Assembly: GCA_030691295.1 (NCBI GenBank)
Contig: JAUYEQ010000531.1
Span: forward strand, 1-5,246
Direction of reading: 5' to 3'
DNA: 5,246 nt
Origin: Bacteroidota bacterium
GTDB taxonomy: Bacteria; Bacteroidota; Bacteroidia; Bacteroidales; Prolixibacteraceae
The translations under genes were made by a program, and so were the position numbers. Each line of letters opens with the position of its first letter. Positions within the stretch are counted from its first letter, which is position 1. The notes under the pieces were generated by a model, which saw only the letters and a program-made list of their open reading frames with translations, was not told the origin of the DNA and made no database searches. Shown here in pieces: positions 1 through 4,986 of this stretch.

Positions 1-420
1 AAAGGCATTTCAGGATTTGCAATTCCGAGTCCGTATTTTGATGTGGCCATTGATGATGGAGGTTTTTTGTGGGCGGCGAATACAGGGAAGCACACTTTCG
101 AGAATTACAATCCGGATGGTTCGCTGCGCACATCGTGGGGAATAACCAGTTTCAAAGTTGAAGGTTTCAGCGGTTGCTGCAATCCGGCGCATATATCAAT
201 TTTGGATGATAATTCATTCATCACCAGCGAAAAAGGCATGCCGCGTATTAAATTACACGATCAGCACGGACAATTCGTCGGTGTGGTAGCGCCGCCGTCA
301 GCATTCGATGGTTCGTTGGCACCCGATATTGCGGTGGACGAACAGCACCGGGTAATTGCCCTCGATTTTGAACGCCAGCAAGTACGAATTTTTGAGAGGA
401 AAATGGATGCTTTAAACTAA
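1..420 (+). CDS. NHL-repeat / six-bladed beta-propeller protein, C-terminal fragment
   Basis: The reading frame is open from base 1, so the 5' end of the gene lies outside the window. It ends with TAA at 418-420, and 139 codons are visible. The fragment has the rhythm of NHL/SMP-30-like propeller blades: short hydrophobic strands ending in patterns such as FDVAIDDGGFLWAANTG (about codons 13-29), then a 'GxxR..W' step, and finally APDIAVDEQHRVIALDFERQQVRIFE as the last blade. A striking GCCNPAH segment (codons 58-64, bases 172-192) has adjacent cysteines and a nearby histidine. I believe this is a recurring feature of the Bacteroidota propeller family found beside Fe-S membrane proteins, but I cannot check it here. 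No catalytic residues are identifiable. By context it is probably an envelope protein working with the downstream iron-sulfur proteins. The ATG at base 43 lies inside the propeller and is not the true start. The fold is likely; the function is unknown. Confidence 0.75.
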   Translation, partial: KGISGFAIPSPYFDVAIDDGGFLWAANTGKHTFENYNPDGSLRTSWGITSFKVEGFSGCCNPAHISILDDNSFITSEKGMPRIKLHDQHGQFVGVVAPPSAFDGSLAPDIAVDEQHRVIALDFERQQVRIFERKMDALN

Positions 421-573
421 CATGTATTTATTCTTTGTGATTTTATGTGCCGTAGAATCCAGTGAATAAGTAAAAATAAAAATTTTTGATTGTTGATATT
501 TCTTAGAATGCTTAAAAGTGTGTTTTTAAGATTATTTGATTGATTTTAAAGTTATATTTGTTGTAAAAAAAGT
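421..573. other. AT-rich spacer between propeller gene and ATPase gene
   Basis: This stretch of 153 bases is strongly A/T-rich and has stop codons in all frames. It contains the self-complementary run AAAAATTTTT (478-487), but no G+C-rich stem followed by a T tract, so I see no convincing intrinsic terminator after the propeller gene. The only signal I would mark is the -7-like box near its 3' end. Its composition matches the ATPase gene downstream rather than the propeller gene upstream, which suggests the spacer came in together with the ATPase. Confidence 0.6.
553..560 (+). promoter_or_regulatory. candidate Bacteroidota -7 promoter box (TATATTTG)
   Basis: TATATTTG matches the Bacteroidota sigma-ABfr -7 consensus TAnnTTTG exactly and ends 13 bases before the ATPase start codon. 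A TTTG occurs at 535-538, but the 14-bp spacing is shorter than the roughly 19 bp usual for the -33 element, so only half the promoter is supported. If it is used, the leader would be very short. A single 6-position match in AT-rich DNA can arise by chance. Confidence 0.35.
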
Positions 574-2028
574 ATGGCATTAATACCATTGTCTGAAGAA
601 CAAGTGCTTGATCGTTTGCGGCAGGAAAATCACTGGTGGGCAACGGGGCAGGTTGATGAGGATTATACCAAGATGCAACGTCGATTGTATTTTGATTTGT
701 TTTATCCTTTGGTGCAGGACATTTCGATCCGACGTGCTGTTATTTTAATGGGGCCGCGTCGGGTGGGCAAAACAGTGATGATCTATCATGCGATTAATGC
801 TTTACTCGAAAGTGGTATTTCGCCTCATCAAATTGCTTTTATATCAGTCGAAAATCCATTTTTTAATAAAATGCCTTTAGAGCAGCTTTTTAAAATTTGT
901 TTGAAGGCTACTGGTATGGAGAAAACAGCAGGTTGGTATGTCTTCTTCGACGAAATTCAATATTTGAAGGATTGGGAGGTTCATTTGAAAACCATGGTTG
1001 ATAGCTACCCACATGTTAAATTCGTTGCCAGTGGATCTGCCGCCGCCGCTTTAAAACTTAAGAGCAATGAAAGTGGGGCAGGTCGTTTTACTGATTTTAT
1101 GCTTCCACCACTTACTTTTAATGAATACATACACTTGCTGCAACTTCAATATTTGATAATCCCAACCAAGATTGATTGGGCAGGAAATGCCACTGACTTT
1201 TATGGGACAACAAACATTGCTTTGCTGAACGAGCATTTCTTAAAATACATTAATTATGGTGGTTATCCTGAAATTATTTTTTCTGAAAAGCTTCAGGTCA
1301 ATCCGTCCCGGTTTATAAAGTCGGATATAATAGACAAGGTGTTACTGAGGGATCTGCCCAGTTTGTATGGTATTCAGGATGTACAAGAACTAAATTCGCT
1401 TTTTACAAGCATTGCCTATAATTCAGGGCAGGAGTTTTCGCTTGAAGCATTGAGCCAATCTTCTGGCGGGGTGGAAAAAAATACCATAAAAAGATATATT
1501 CAATATCTGGAAGCTGCATTTTTAATTAAAATAGTTCATCGGATTGATCACAATTCAAAGAAATTCAGCAGAGCCAATTTTTTTAAAATATACCTGACAA
1601 ATCCGTCATTGAGAAGTGCACTTTTTACTCCATTACAAGCAACCGATAAATTTATGGGGCCAATGGTTGAAACTGCGATTTATGCACAATGGCTTCAACG
1701 CGATTGGTTTGAACCTTGGTATGCCCGCTGGTCTCAAGGTAAGTTTCAGGGAGAAGTTGACATGGTTGGTTTATCTCAATTGAATTTCAAACCACAATGG
1801 GCTTTGGAAATAAAATGGAGTAACCGGTATTTTGAAAAAGCGGATGAATTAAAGTCTTTGCTTACTTTTTGTGAAACAAATGAATTAAAATCAGCTTTGG
1901 TTACCACGATAGATAAAACAGGAAGTATTGATATGCAAAAAGTTAGACTCCATTTTTTGCCATCGGCTTTATATGCTTATACGGTTGGAAAAAATACAAT
2001 ATCACAAAGAATCAAACAAAATGGATAA
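574..2028 (+). CDS. AAA_14-type ATPase with C-terminal DUF4143 domain
   Basis: This is a complete protein of 484 residues, the usual size for AAA_14/DUF4143 proteins. After an N-terminal helical segment (with HWW at 20-22), the P-loop GPRRVGKT is at 60-67 and the Walker B strand WYVFFDE at 121-127 (D126, E127). A sensor-like VKFVASGS lies at 148-155, followed by the family-typical segment around GAGRF (168-172) and LPPLTFNEY (177-185). The C-terminal DUF4143 region carries EVD (394-396) and EIK (412-414), which has the spacing of a PD-(D/E)xK nuclease-like fold (D396, E412, K414). The family's biochemical role is not established. Members are frequent, patchily distributed accessory genes in Bacteroidota. 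The gene is more AT-rich than the Fe-S genes: bases 1921-1980 are about 33% G+C against 60% at 2701-2760. Its stop overlaps the next start (ATGGATAA). Nothing links it functionally to the iron-sulfur operon, so it is probably an insertion. No in-frame start exists nearby upstream. Confidence 0.88.
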   Translation: MALIPLSEEQVLDRLRQENHWWATGQVDEDYTKMQRRLYFDLFYPLVQDISIRRAVILMGPRRVGKTVMIYHAINALLESGISPHQIAFISVENPFFNKMPLEQLFKICLKATGMEKTAGWYVFFDEIQYLKDWEVHLKTMVDSYPHVKFVASGSAAAALKLKSNESGAGRFTDFMLPPLTFNEYIHLLQLQYLIIPTKIDWAGNATDFYGTTNIALLNEHFLKYINYGGYPEIIFSEKLQVNPSRFIKSDIIDKVLLRDLPSLYGIQDVQELNSLFTSIAYNSGQEFSLEALSQSSGGVEKNTIKRYIQYLEAAFLIKIVHRIDHNSKKFSRANFFKIYLTNPSLRSALFTPLQATDKFMGPMVETAIYAQWLQRDWFEPWYARWSQGKFQGEVDMVGLSQLNFKPQWALEIKWSNRYFEKADELKSLLTFCETNELKSALVTTIDKTGSIDMQKVRLHFLPSALYAYTVGKNTISQRIKQNG

Positions 2029-2233
2029 TAAAGGTCAAGGCAGACGTGAATTTTTCAGAAAGGCAGCGCAGCTCACCTTTCTGTCGGCCATGATTGGCGG
2101 AACAGCTTATCTGCTGGCTGAAAATCGGGTTCAACTGGAAGGTTGCGGCGATAATCAGTTTTGCAAAAACTGTCAGAAAATATCGACTTGTTCGTTAGAT
2201 CAGGCAAAAAGTTACAAGAAAGATGAGCGATAA
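2021..2233 (+). CDS. small twin-arginine signal protein with CX5CX2CX5C motif
   Basis: I start this gene at the ATG at 2021 (70 residues), because the N-terminus is then immediately a Tat-like signal: GRREFFRKA (7-15) followed by the hydrophobic stretch LTFLSAMIGGTAYLLA (18-33). An earlier in-frame ATG at 1928 would add a tail overlapping the ATPase and bury the signal. After the signal there are only about 37 residues, with four cysteines (C42, C48, C51, C57) and a lysine-rich end. Tat export implies that the protein folds or takes up a cofactor in the cytoplasm, so the cysteines may bind a metal or a small Fe-S cluster; this is inference. The spacing is not a classical ferredoxin motif. There is no obvious signal peptidase site, so it may stay anchored as a one-helix membrane protein. 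It overlaps the ATPase by 8 nt and the ferredoxin by 11 nt, which suggests translational coupling to the ferredoxin and a role as its partner or maturation factor. Confidence 0.75.
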   Translation: MDNKGQGRREFFRKAAQLTFLSAMIGGTAYLLAENRVQLEGCGDNQFCKNCQKISTCSLDQAKSYKKDER

Positions 2234-2816
2234 TAAAGAACCCAAAAGCATTGAGCGCCGTCGGTTTATCCGTAGCGGAATGCAAATGGCACTGGCTGTT
2301 TCGCTGGGCGGAGTGGCTGGAATTTCGTTTCTGAAAGCGACTCCCAAAGATTTGGTTTGGCAGATCGATCCTTTCAAATGTGTGCAATGCGGGCGTTGTG
2401 CCACCGAATGTGTAGTGACGCCTTCGGCAGTAAAATGTGTGCATGCCTACGCTTTATGCGGCTATTGCGATTTATGCGGCGGATACCTGAAACCCAACGC
2501 CAATGCCCGGAGCACCGCTGCCGAGAATCAGCTTTGCCCAACAGCCGCCATCAAACGTAAATTTATTGAAGAGCCTTATTACGAATACGAAATCATTGAA
2601 GATCTGTGCATCGGTTGTGCCAAGTGTGTCGCCGGTTGTACTTCTTTCGGAAACGGATCGTTCCATTTGCAGATTCGACACAACTTGTGCAAAAATTGCA
2701 ACGATTGCGCCATCGCACGAGTTTGTCCGGCTGAAGCTTTCGTGCGCGTTCCGGCTGACACACCCTATTTAATTAAGGGTGATTTTACCAAAGGAGCCAA
2801 AGGGAAGAACGCTTAG
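2223..2816 (+). CDS. Tat-exported ferredoxin with ligands for four [4Fe-4S] clusters (NapG/NrfC-like)
   Basis: This 197-residue protein starts with a twin-arginine signal, ERRRFIRSG (11-19), then a hydrophobic segment up to about residue 37. It has 17 cysteines. CX2CX2CX3C is at C53/56/59/63. CX2CX2C at C79/82/85 joins C105 of a CP motif. A second CX2CX2CX3C is at C129/132/135/139, and CX2CX2CX5CP is at C156/159/162/168. This gives 16 ligands for four cubane clusters, as in the DmsB/NrfC/NapG ferredoxins, with C72 left over. The expected role is electron transfer at the periplasmic face, docked to the membrane polyferredoxin encoded at 3626-4897, by analogy with NapG-NapH. The true redox partner is not visible. 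The start ATG at 2223 overlaps the previous gene by 11 nt. Without a clear AxA cleavage site, membrane anchoring by the uncleaved signal is possible. I assign no gene symbol, because the spacing in the second motif (79-105) differs from the NapG I know. Confidence 0.88.
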   Translation: MSDNKEPKSIERRRFIRSGMQMALAVSLGGVAGISFLKATPKDLVWQIDPFKCVQCGRCATECVVTPSAVKCVHAYALCGYCDLCGGYLKPNANARSTAAENQLCPTAAIKRKFIEEPYYEYEIIEDLCIGCAKCVAGCTSFGNGSFHLQIRHNLCKNCNDCAIARVCPAEAFVRVPADTPYLIKGDFTKGAKGKNA

Positions 2817-2835
2817 GTGACTTGGCGATTTTTGA

Positions 2836-2850
2836 GACACTGAAAGTGTC
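2836..2850 (+). repeat. short hairpin after the ferredoxin gene
   Basis: GACACT (2836-2841) and AGTGTC (2845-2850) are perfect 6-bp arms around the 3-nt loop GAA, starting 19 bases after the ferredoxin stop. TTT at 2831-2833 and AAA at 2851-2853 could extend pairing across a bulge. The following bases are AAATG rather than a T tract, so it is a poor intrinsic terminator in the + direction. On the opposite strand the stem would be followed by a few T's. It may stabilise the 3' end of the upstream transcript. Confidence 0.45.
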
Positions 2851-2860
2851 AAATGTGAAT

Positions 2861-2909
2861 AACCGTGGGCTTCGACGTGAGACTTCGGCGTGAGCTCAGT
2901 CGAACGGTT
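2861..2909. repeat. REP-like dispersed inverted repeat
   Basis: A nested imperfect stem can be drawn: AACCG (2861-2865) with CGGTT (2905-2909), TTCGAC (2871-2876) with GTCGAA (2899-2904), and TGAG (2878-2881) with CTCA (2895-2898). The right half contains TGAGCTCAGTCGAACGG, a wording I recognise from G+C-rich dispersed intergenic repeats in Bacteroidota and some other phyla. Only one copy is in the window, so the dispersal is from memory and not shown here. It sits in the gap between the ferredoxin and ORF6N genes, where an element of this kind does least harm. Confidence 0.5.
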
Positions 2910-2949
2910 AAGAGAATCGGAATCCGTGGATAAGATGAAGAAAACATTA

Positions 2950-2997
2950 CCGTCCGCGCAGGAATGATCAACAGAGAAATATTCTGATTTCGGACGG
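2950..2997. repeat. 7-bp inverted repeat with long loop
   Basis: CCGTCCG (2950-2956) and CGGACGG (2991-2997) are exact reverse complements separated by 34 bases that do not pair well. This could be the remnant of a second repeat element or the edge of inserted DNA, because the base composition drops soon after it. It could also be chance. No function is claimed. Confidence 0.3.
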
Positions 2998-3025
2998 GAG
3001 CGGAAAGCATAAATAAATCATTAAG

Positions 3026-3044
3026 TCATCACAATTTGTGATGA
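3026..3044. promoter_or_regulatory. 19-nt operator-like palindrome upstream of ORF6N gene
   Basis: TCATCACAATTTGTGATGA has perfect 9-bp arms (3026-3034 and 3036-3044) around a single central T (3035). It lies 86 bases (centre) upstream of the ORF6N start. The same palindrome, changed at one symmetric base pair, recurs inside the ORF6N gene at 3305-3323. Overlapping its right arm, ATGAGATCAT (3041-3050) is a further small inverted repeat that may provide an extra half-site. The symmetry suits a dimeric DNA-binding protein, with the ORF6N product as the nearest candidate. This is inference from position and sequence only. Confidence 0.5.
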
Positions 3045-3103
3045 GATCATAAGGTTTTGTCAGGAAAAAGCTAGAAAAATACAGGAATAAATTATTGATA
3101 TAA

Positions 3104-3111
3104 TAATTTTG
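3104..3111 (+). promoter_or_regulatory. candidate Bacteroidota -7 promoter box (TAATTTTG)
   Basis: TAATTTTG fits TAnnTTTG and ends 9 bases before the ORF6N start codon, a placement similar to the box before the ATPase gene. I find no TTTG at the -33 spacing. In DNA this A/T-rich the match is weak evidence. If it is real, ORF6N and the polyferredoxin gene that overlaps it would be driven from here. Confidence 0.3.
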
Positions 3112-3120
3112 AATAAATAA

Positions 3121-3642
3121 ATGCAACTCGAAAAAATTCAAACTAAGATTTACGAAATCCGGGGACAGAAGGTCATGCTGGATTTTGACCTTTCTGAAAT
3201 GTACGAGGTAGAGAATCGAGCCTTAAAGCAGGCAGTAAAGCGAAATCTTGACCGTTTTCCGAACGACTTTATGTTTCAACTTACAAAGATAGAATGGCAG
3301 GAGCTTATCACAATTTGTGATAACCTCCCTGAAGGAATAAAATTCAGTCCGGCGACTCCATTTGCTTTCACTGAGCAGGGTGTGTCAATGCTTTCGAGTG
3401 TATTAAAAAGTAAAAAAGCTTTGCAGGTAAATATTGCAATTATGCGGGCTTTTGTCTTTATGCGGCAATATGCGCTGACTCATAAAGATTTGACAGAAAA
3501 ATTGCAAGAGCTTGAAAATAAGTATGACAAACAATTTAAAGATGTGTATGATGCAATAAATTTTCTATTGCAAAAGGACAATCGGGAAACCGAACAAAAA
3601 CAGCGCAAACGAATAGGTTATAAAAATGATGAGGCTAATTAA
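3121..3642 (+). CDS. ORF6N-domain DNA-binding protein
   Basis: This 173-residue protein is complete for a Bacteroidota ORF6N protein. The ORF6N domain (about 8-115) shows the usual order: IRGQKVMLDFDLSEMYEV (13-30), LKQAVKRNLDRFPNDFMFQLT (35-55), PFAFTEQGVSML (80-91) and ALQVNIAIMRAFVFMR (100-115). A charged, probably coiled-coil helix follows (about 122-152), then the family-like ending RKRIGYK (162-168). ORF6N domains come from phage proteins related to KilA-N and are thought to bind DNA; the cellular role of the bacterial copies is unknown. The last codons run 17 nt into the downstream polyferredoxin gene, whose sequence supplies the stop codon. A 19-nt palindrome sits 5' of the gene and again within codons 62-68, suggesting self-regulation. 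It separates ferredoxin and polyferredoxin genes that look like natural neighbours, so insertion into their operon is likely. An upstream start is unlikely because the preceding bases are non-coding. Confidence 0.88.
   Translation: MQLEKIQTKIYEIRGQKVMLDFDLSEMYEVENRALKQAVKRNLDRFPNDFMFQLTKIEWQELITICDNLPEGIKFSPATPFAFTEQGVSMLSSVLKSKKALQVNIAIMRAFVFMRQYALTHKDLTEKLQELENKYDKQFKDVYDAINFLLQKDNRETEQKQRKRIGYKNDEAN
3305..3323. promoter_or_regulatory. intragenic 19-nt palindrome matching the upstream one
   Basis: TTATCACAATTTGTGATAA has perfect 9-bp arms (3305-3313 and 3315-3323) around a central T (3314), within ORF6N codons 62-68 (L-I-T-I-C-D-N). It shares 17 of 19 positions with the upstream site at 3026-3044. 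The two differences (positions 2 and 18) form one base pair, C-G there and T-A here, so symmetry is kept. Centres are 279 bp apart. A second operator downstream of a promoter, able to form a repression loop, is one reading. Coding constraint alone does not demand a palindrome. Confidence 0.45.
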
Positions 3643-4897
3643 ACGATACTTTTTACTGATTTCGATACTGCTTTACATGGCAGTTCAATCTTTTGCTGCC
3701 GATCCGCAACAACGGTTCCCAAAGCCCGAATTTGATACGGGCTACGTTCAGCCCGATACCAAAGCGCCATCGGCCCGAATGATTTTTCTGGAATATTTCG
3801 ATGTTCTGGTTTTACTGGTGGTGCTGTCGCTGGTTACCTGGTTTGTGCTGAAAAAGCGCTCGCGAAAAGGTGTTTTCTGGACTTCTGTTTTCACCTTGCT
3901 GTACTTTGGCTTTTACCGCGAAGGTTGCATTTGTTCCATAGGAGCTATTCAGAATGTGGTATTGGGAATTGTTGACCCCAATTATGCCATCCCGCTTACA
4001 GCCTTGTTGTTTTTCCTGATTCCGCTTGTTTTTACGCTTTTCTTCGGAAGAACATTCTGCGCCGGGGCTTGTCCGCTTGGTGCCATTCAGGATATTGTGG
4101 TTTTAAGACCCATCGAATTGCCCAAATGGATTCAGAAAGTGCTGGGTTTGATTCCGTATTTGTACCTCGGTTTGTCAGTTTTGTATGTGGCCACTAAATC
4201 CGAATTCATCATCTGCCGTTACGATCCGTTTGTCGGGTTATTTAGGTTCGATGCGCAATTCAATATGCTGATTTTGGGGATCTTATTTCTGGCAGTCGGC
4301 GTTTTTGTAGCCCGACCATATTGCAGGTTTTTTTGCCCCTACGGAGTTTTATTGGGATGGATGTCGAAGTTTTCGTCCCGACACATGACCATTACACCAG
4401 CTGCCTGTATCCAATGTAAATTGTGTGCAAATTCGTGTCCGTTTGGCGCCATCGACGAACCGGTGGTTGAAACCGGAAAACGCCGCAGCAACGTAAACCG
4501 ACTGATGACTTATTTTGTGCTTCTGCCGCTGTGGGTAGGGATTGGCGGATTTGCCGGATCGATGTTGCATGTGCCGTTGTCCCGATTTAATCAGACGGTT
4601 TATCTGGCCGAGCAAATTGTGGAGCATCCCGAAGTAAAGAATGATCAAAAAAATATTGATGTCCGAACTTTTATGGGTTCCGGAAAATCGACAGAACAAT
4701 TAGTGGTTGAAGCTGATGCAATTCGCAACCAATTCTATTGGGGTGGTTGGATGCTGGGAGGTTTTATGGGGCTGGTGATTGGTACAAGCCTGATCGGTTT
4801 ATCGAAATTCAGGAAACGCGAAGACTGGGAACCCAACAGAACCAATTGCCTGAGTTGTGCCCGCTGCATGGATTATTGCCCGGTGAAGAAAGAATAA
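3626..4897 (+). CDS. NapH/NosR-type membrane-bound polyferredoxin
   Basis: This 423-residue membrane protein has an N-terminal signal peptide (MMRLIKRYFLLIS to about SFA, 1-24), a short periplasmic segment, and about seven membrane helices near 53-75, 83-97, 121-140, 172-189, 213-229, 293-312 and 373-393. The family hallmark is two CX3CP motifs, CAGACP (145-150) and CRFFCP (233-238), on predicted cytoplasmic loops. Ferredoxin motifs follow at C261/264/267/271 and, after the last helix, at C408/411/414/418. This points to quinol- or ferredoxin-linked electron transfer across the inner membrane, as for NapH and the C-terminal half of NosR. It lacks the NosR FMN-binding domain. Extra cysteines C101, C103 and C197 fall on predicted periplasmic loops. 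Its natural partner is the Tat-ferredoxin at 2223-2816. I use the first of two tandem ATGs (3626, 3629); either gives the same signal peptide. The 17-nt overlap with ORF6N suggests that its own leader has been displaced. Confidence 0.9.
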   Translation: MMRLIKRYFLLISILLYMAVQSFAADPQQRFPKPEFDTGYVQPDTKAPSARMIFLEYFDVLVLLVVLSLVTWFVLKKRSRKGVFWTSVFTLLYFGFYREGCICSIGAIQNVVLGIVDPNYAIPLTALLFFLIPLVFTLFFGRTFCAGACPLGAIQDIVVLRPIELPKWIQKVLGLIPYLYLGLSVLYVATKSEFIICRYDPFVGLFRFDAQFNMLILGILFLAVGVFVARPYCRFFCPYGVLLGWMSKFSSRHMTITPAACIQCKLCANSCPFGAIDEPVVETGKRRSNVNRLMTYFVLLPLWVGIGGFAGSMLHVPLSRFNQTVYLAEQIVEHPEVKNDQKNIDVRTFMGSGKSTEQLVVEADAIRNQFYWGGWMLGGFMGLVIGTSLIGLSKFRKREDWEPNRTNCLSCARCMDYCPVKKE

Positions 4898-4899
4898 GC

Positions 4900-4920
4900 G
4901 TTGCGGGTTGCGAGATGTGA
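4900..4920 (+). repeat. degenerate heptamer repeat after the polyferredoxin gene
   Basis: Three successive 7-mers, GTTGCGG, GTTGCGA and GATGTGA, start two bases after the stop codon. They resemble longer GTTRCGR-type heptamer tracts I associate with Bacteroidota intergenic regions, here reduced to about three decaying units. The rest of the 89-bp spacer (to 4986) is A/T-rich, ends in nine A's (4973-4981) just before the next start codon, and has no clear terminator. Confidence 0.4.
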
Positions 4921-4986
4921 GTTTAAGGCTTGATGGTTAAATAGTTAATTGGTAGTAAGTCGCCTGGATATTAAAAAAAAACAACT

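Larger units (their letters stand above)
2817..3120. other. 304-bp non-coding region with repeats and regulatory DNA
   Basis: No plausible gene is present on either strand. From left to right it holds a short perfect hairpin just after the ferredoxin stop (2836-2850), a REP-like imperfect inverted repeat (2861-2909), a long-range 7-bp inverted repeat (2950-2956 with 2991-2997), a 19-nt palindrome (3026-3044) and a -7-like promoter box (3104-3111). Composition changes within it: up to about 3000 it is mixed to G+C-rich like the Fe-S genes, and beyond that it is A/T-rich like ORF6N. The left edge of the DNA that arrived with ORF6N may therefore lie near 3000. Confidence 0.7.

Noticed and set aside
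478..487. AAAAATTTTT as a terminator or operator after the propeller gene
   Set aside because: It is simple low-complexity A/T sequence with no G+C stem; chance in this spacer is sufficient.
1928..2020. Extension of the Tat mini-protein to an upstream in-frame ATG at 1928
   Set aside because: It would overlap 93 bases of ATPase coding sequence, and the added residues would push the twin-arginine signal away from the N-terminus.
2073..2444. Minus-strand open frame of 123 codons over the Tat protein and ferredoxin genes
   Set aside because: It lies antisense to two well-supported genes, and its composition (many His, Arg, Ser, Cys) is typical of reverse reading of real codons with no family-like pattern.
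2679..2689. CACAACTTGTG inside the ferredoxin gene as a third copy of the palindrome
   Set aside because: It has only 5-bp arms, a different centre base and no match in the outer positions; it is explained by the codons for H-N-L-C.
2836..2850. Intrinsic terminator after the ferredoxin gene
   Set aside because: The stem is perfect but only 6 bp and is not followed by a T tract on the + strand, so it is listed as a hairpin only.
3026..3044. CRP/FNR-type binding site
   Set aside because: The half-sites read TCACA...TGTGA, the opposite orientation and spacing to the TGTGA-N6-TCACA consensus, so a CRP assignment is not supported.
4349..4699. Minus-strand open frame of 116 codons within the polyferredoxin gene
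   Set aside because: It is antisense to conserved Fe-S and membrane segments, and no recognisable domain or leader is seen.
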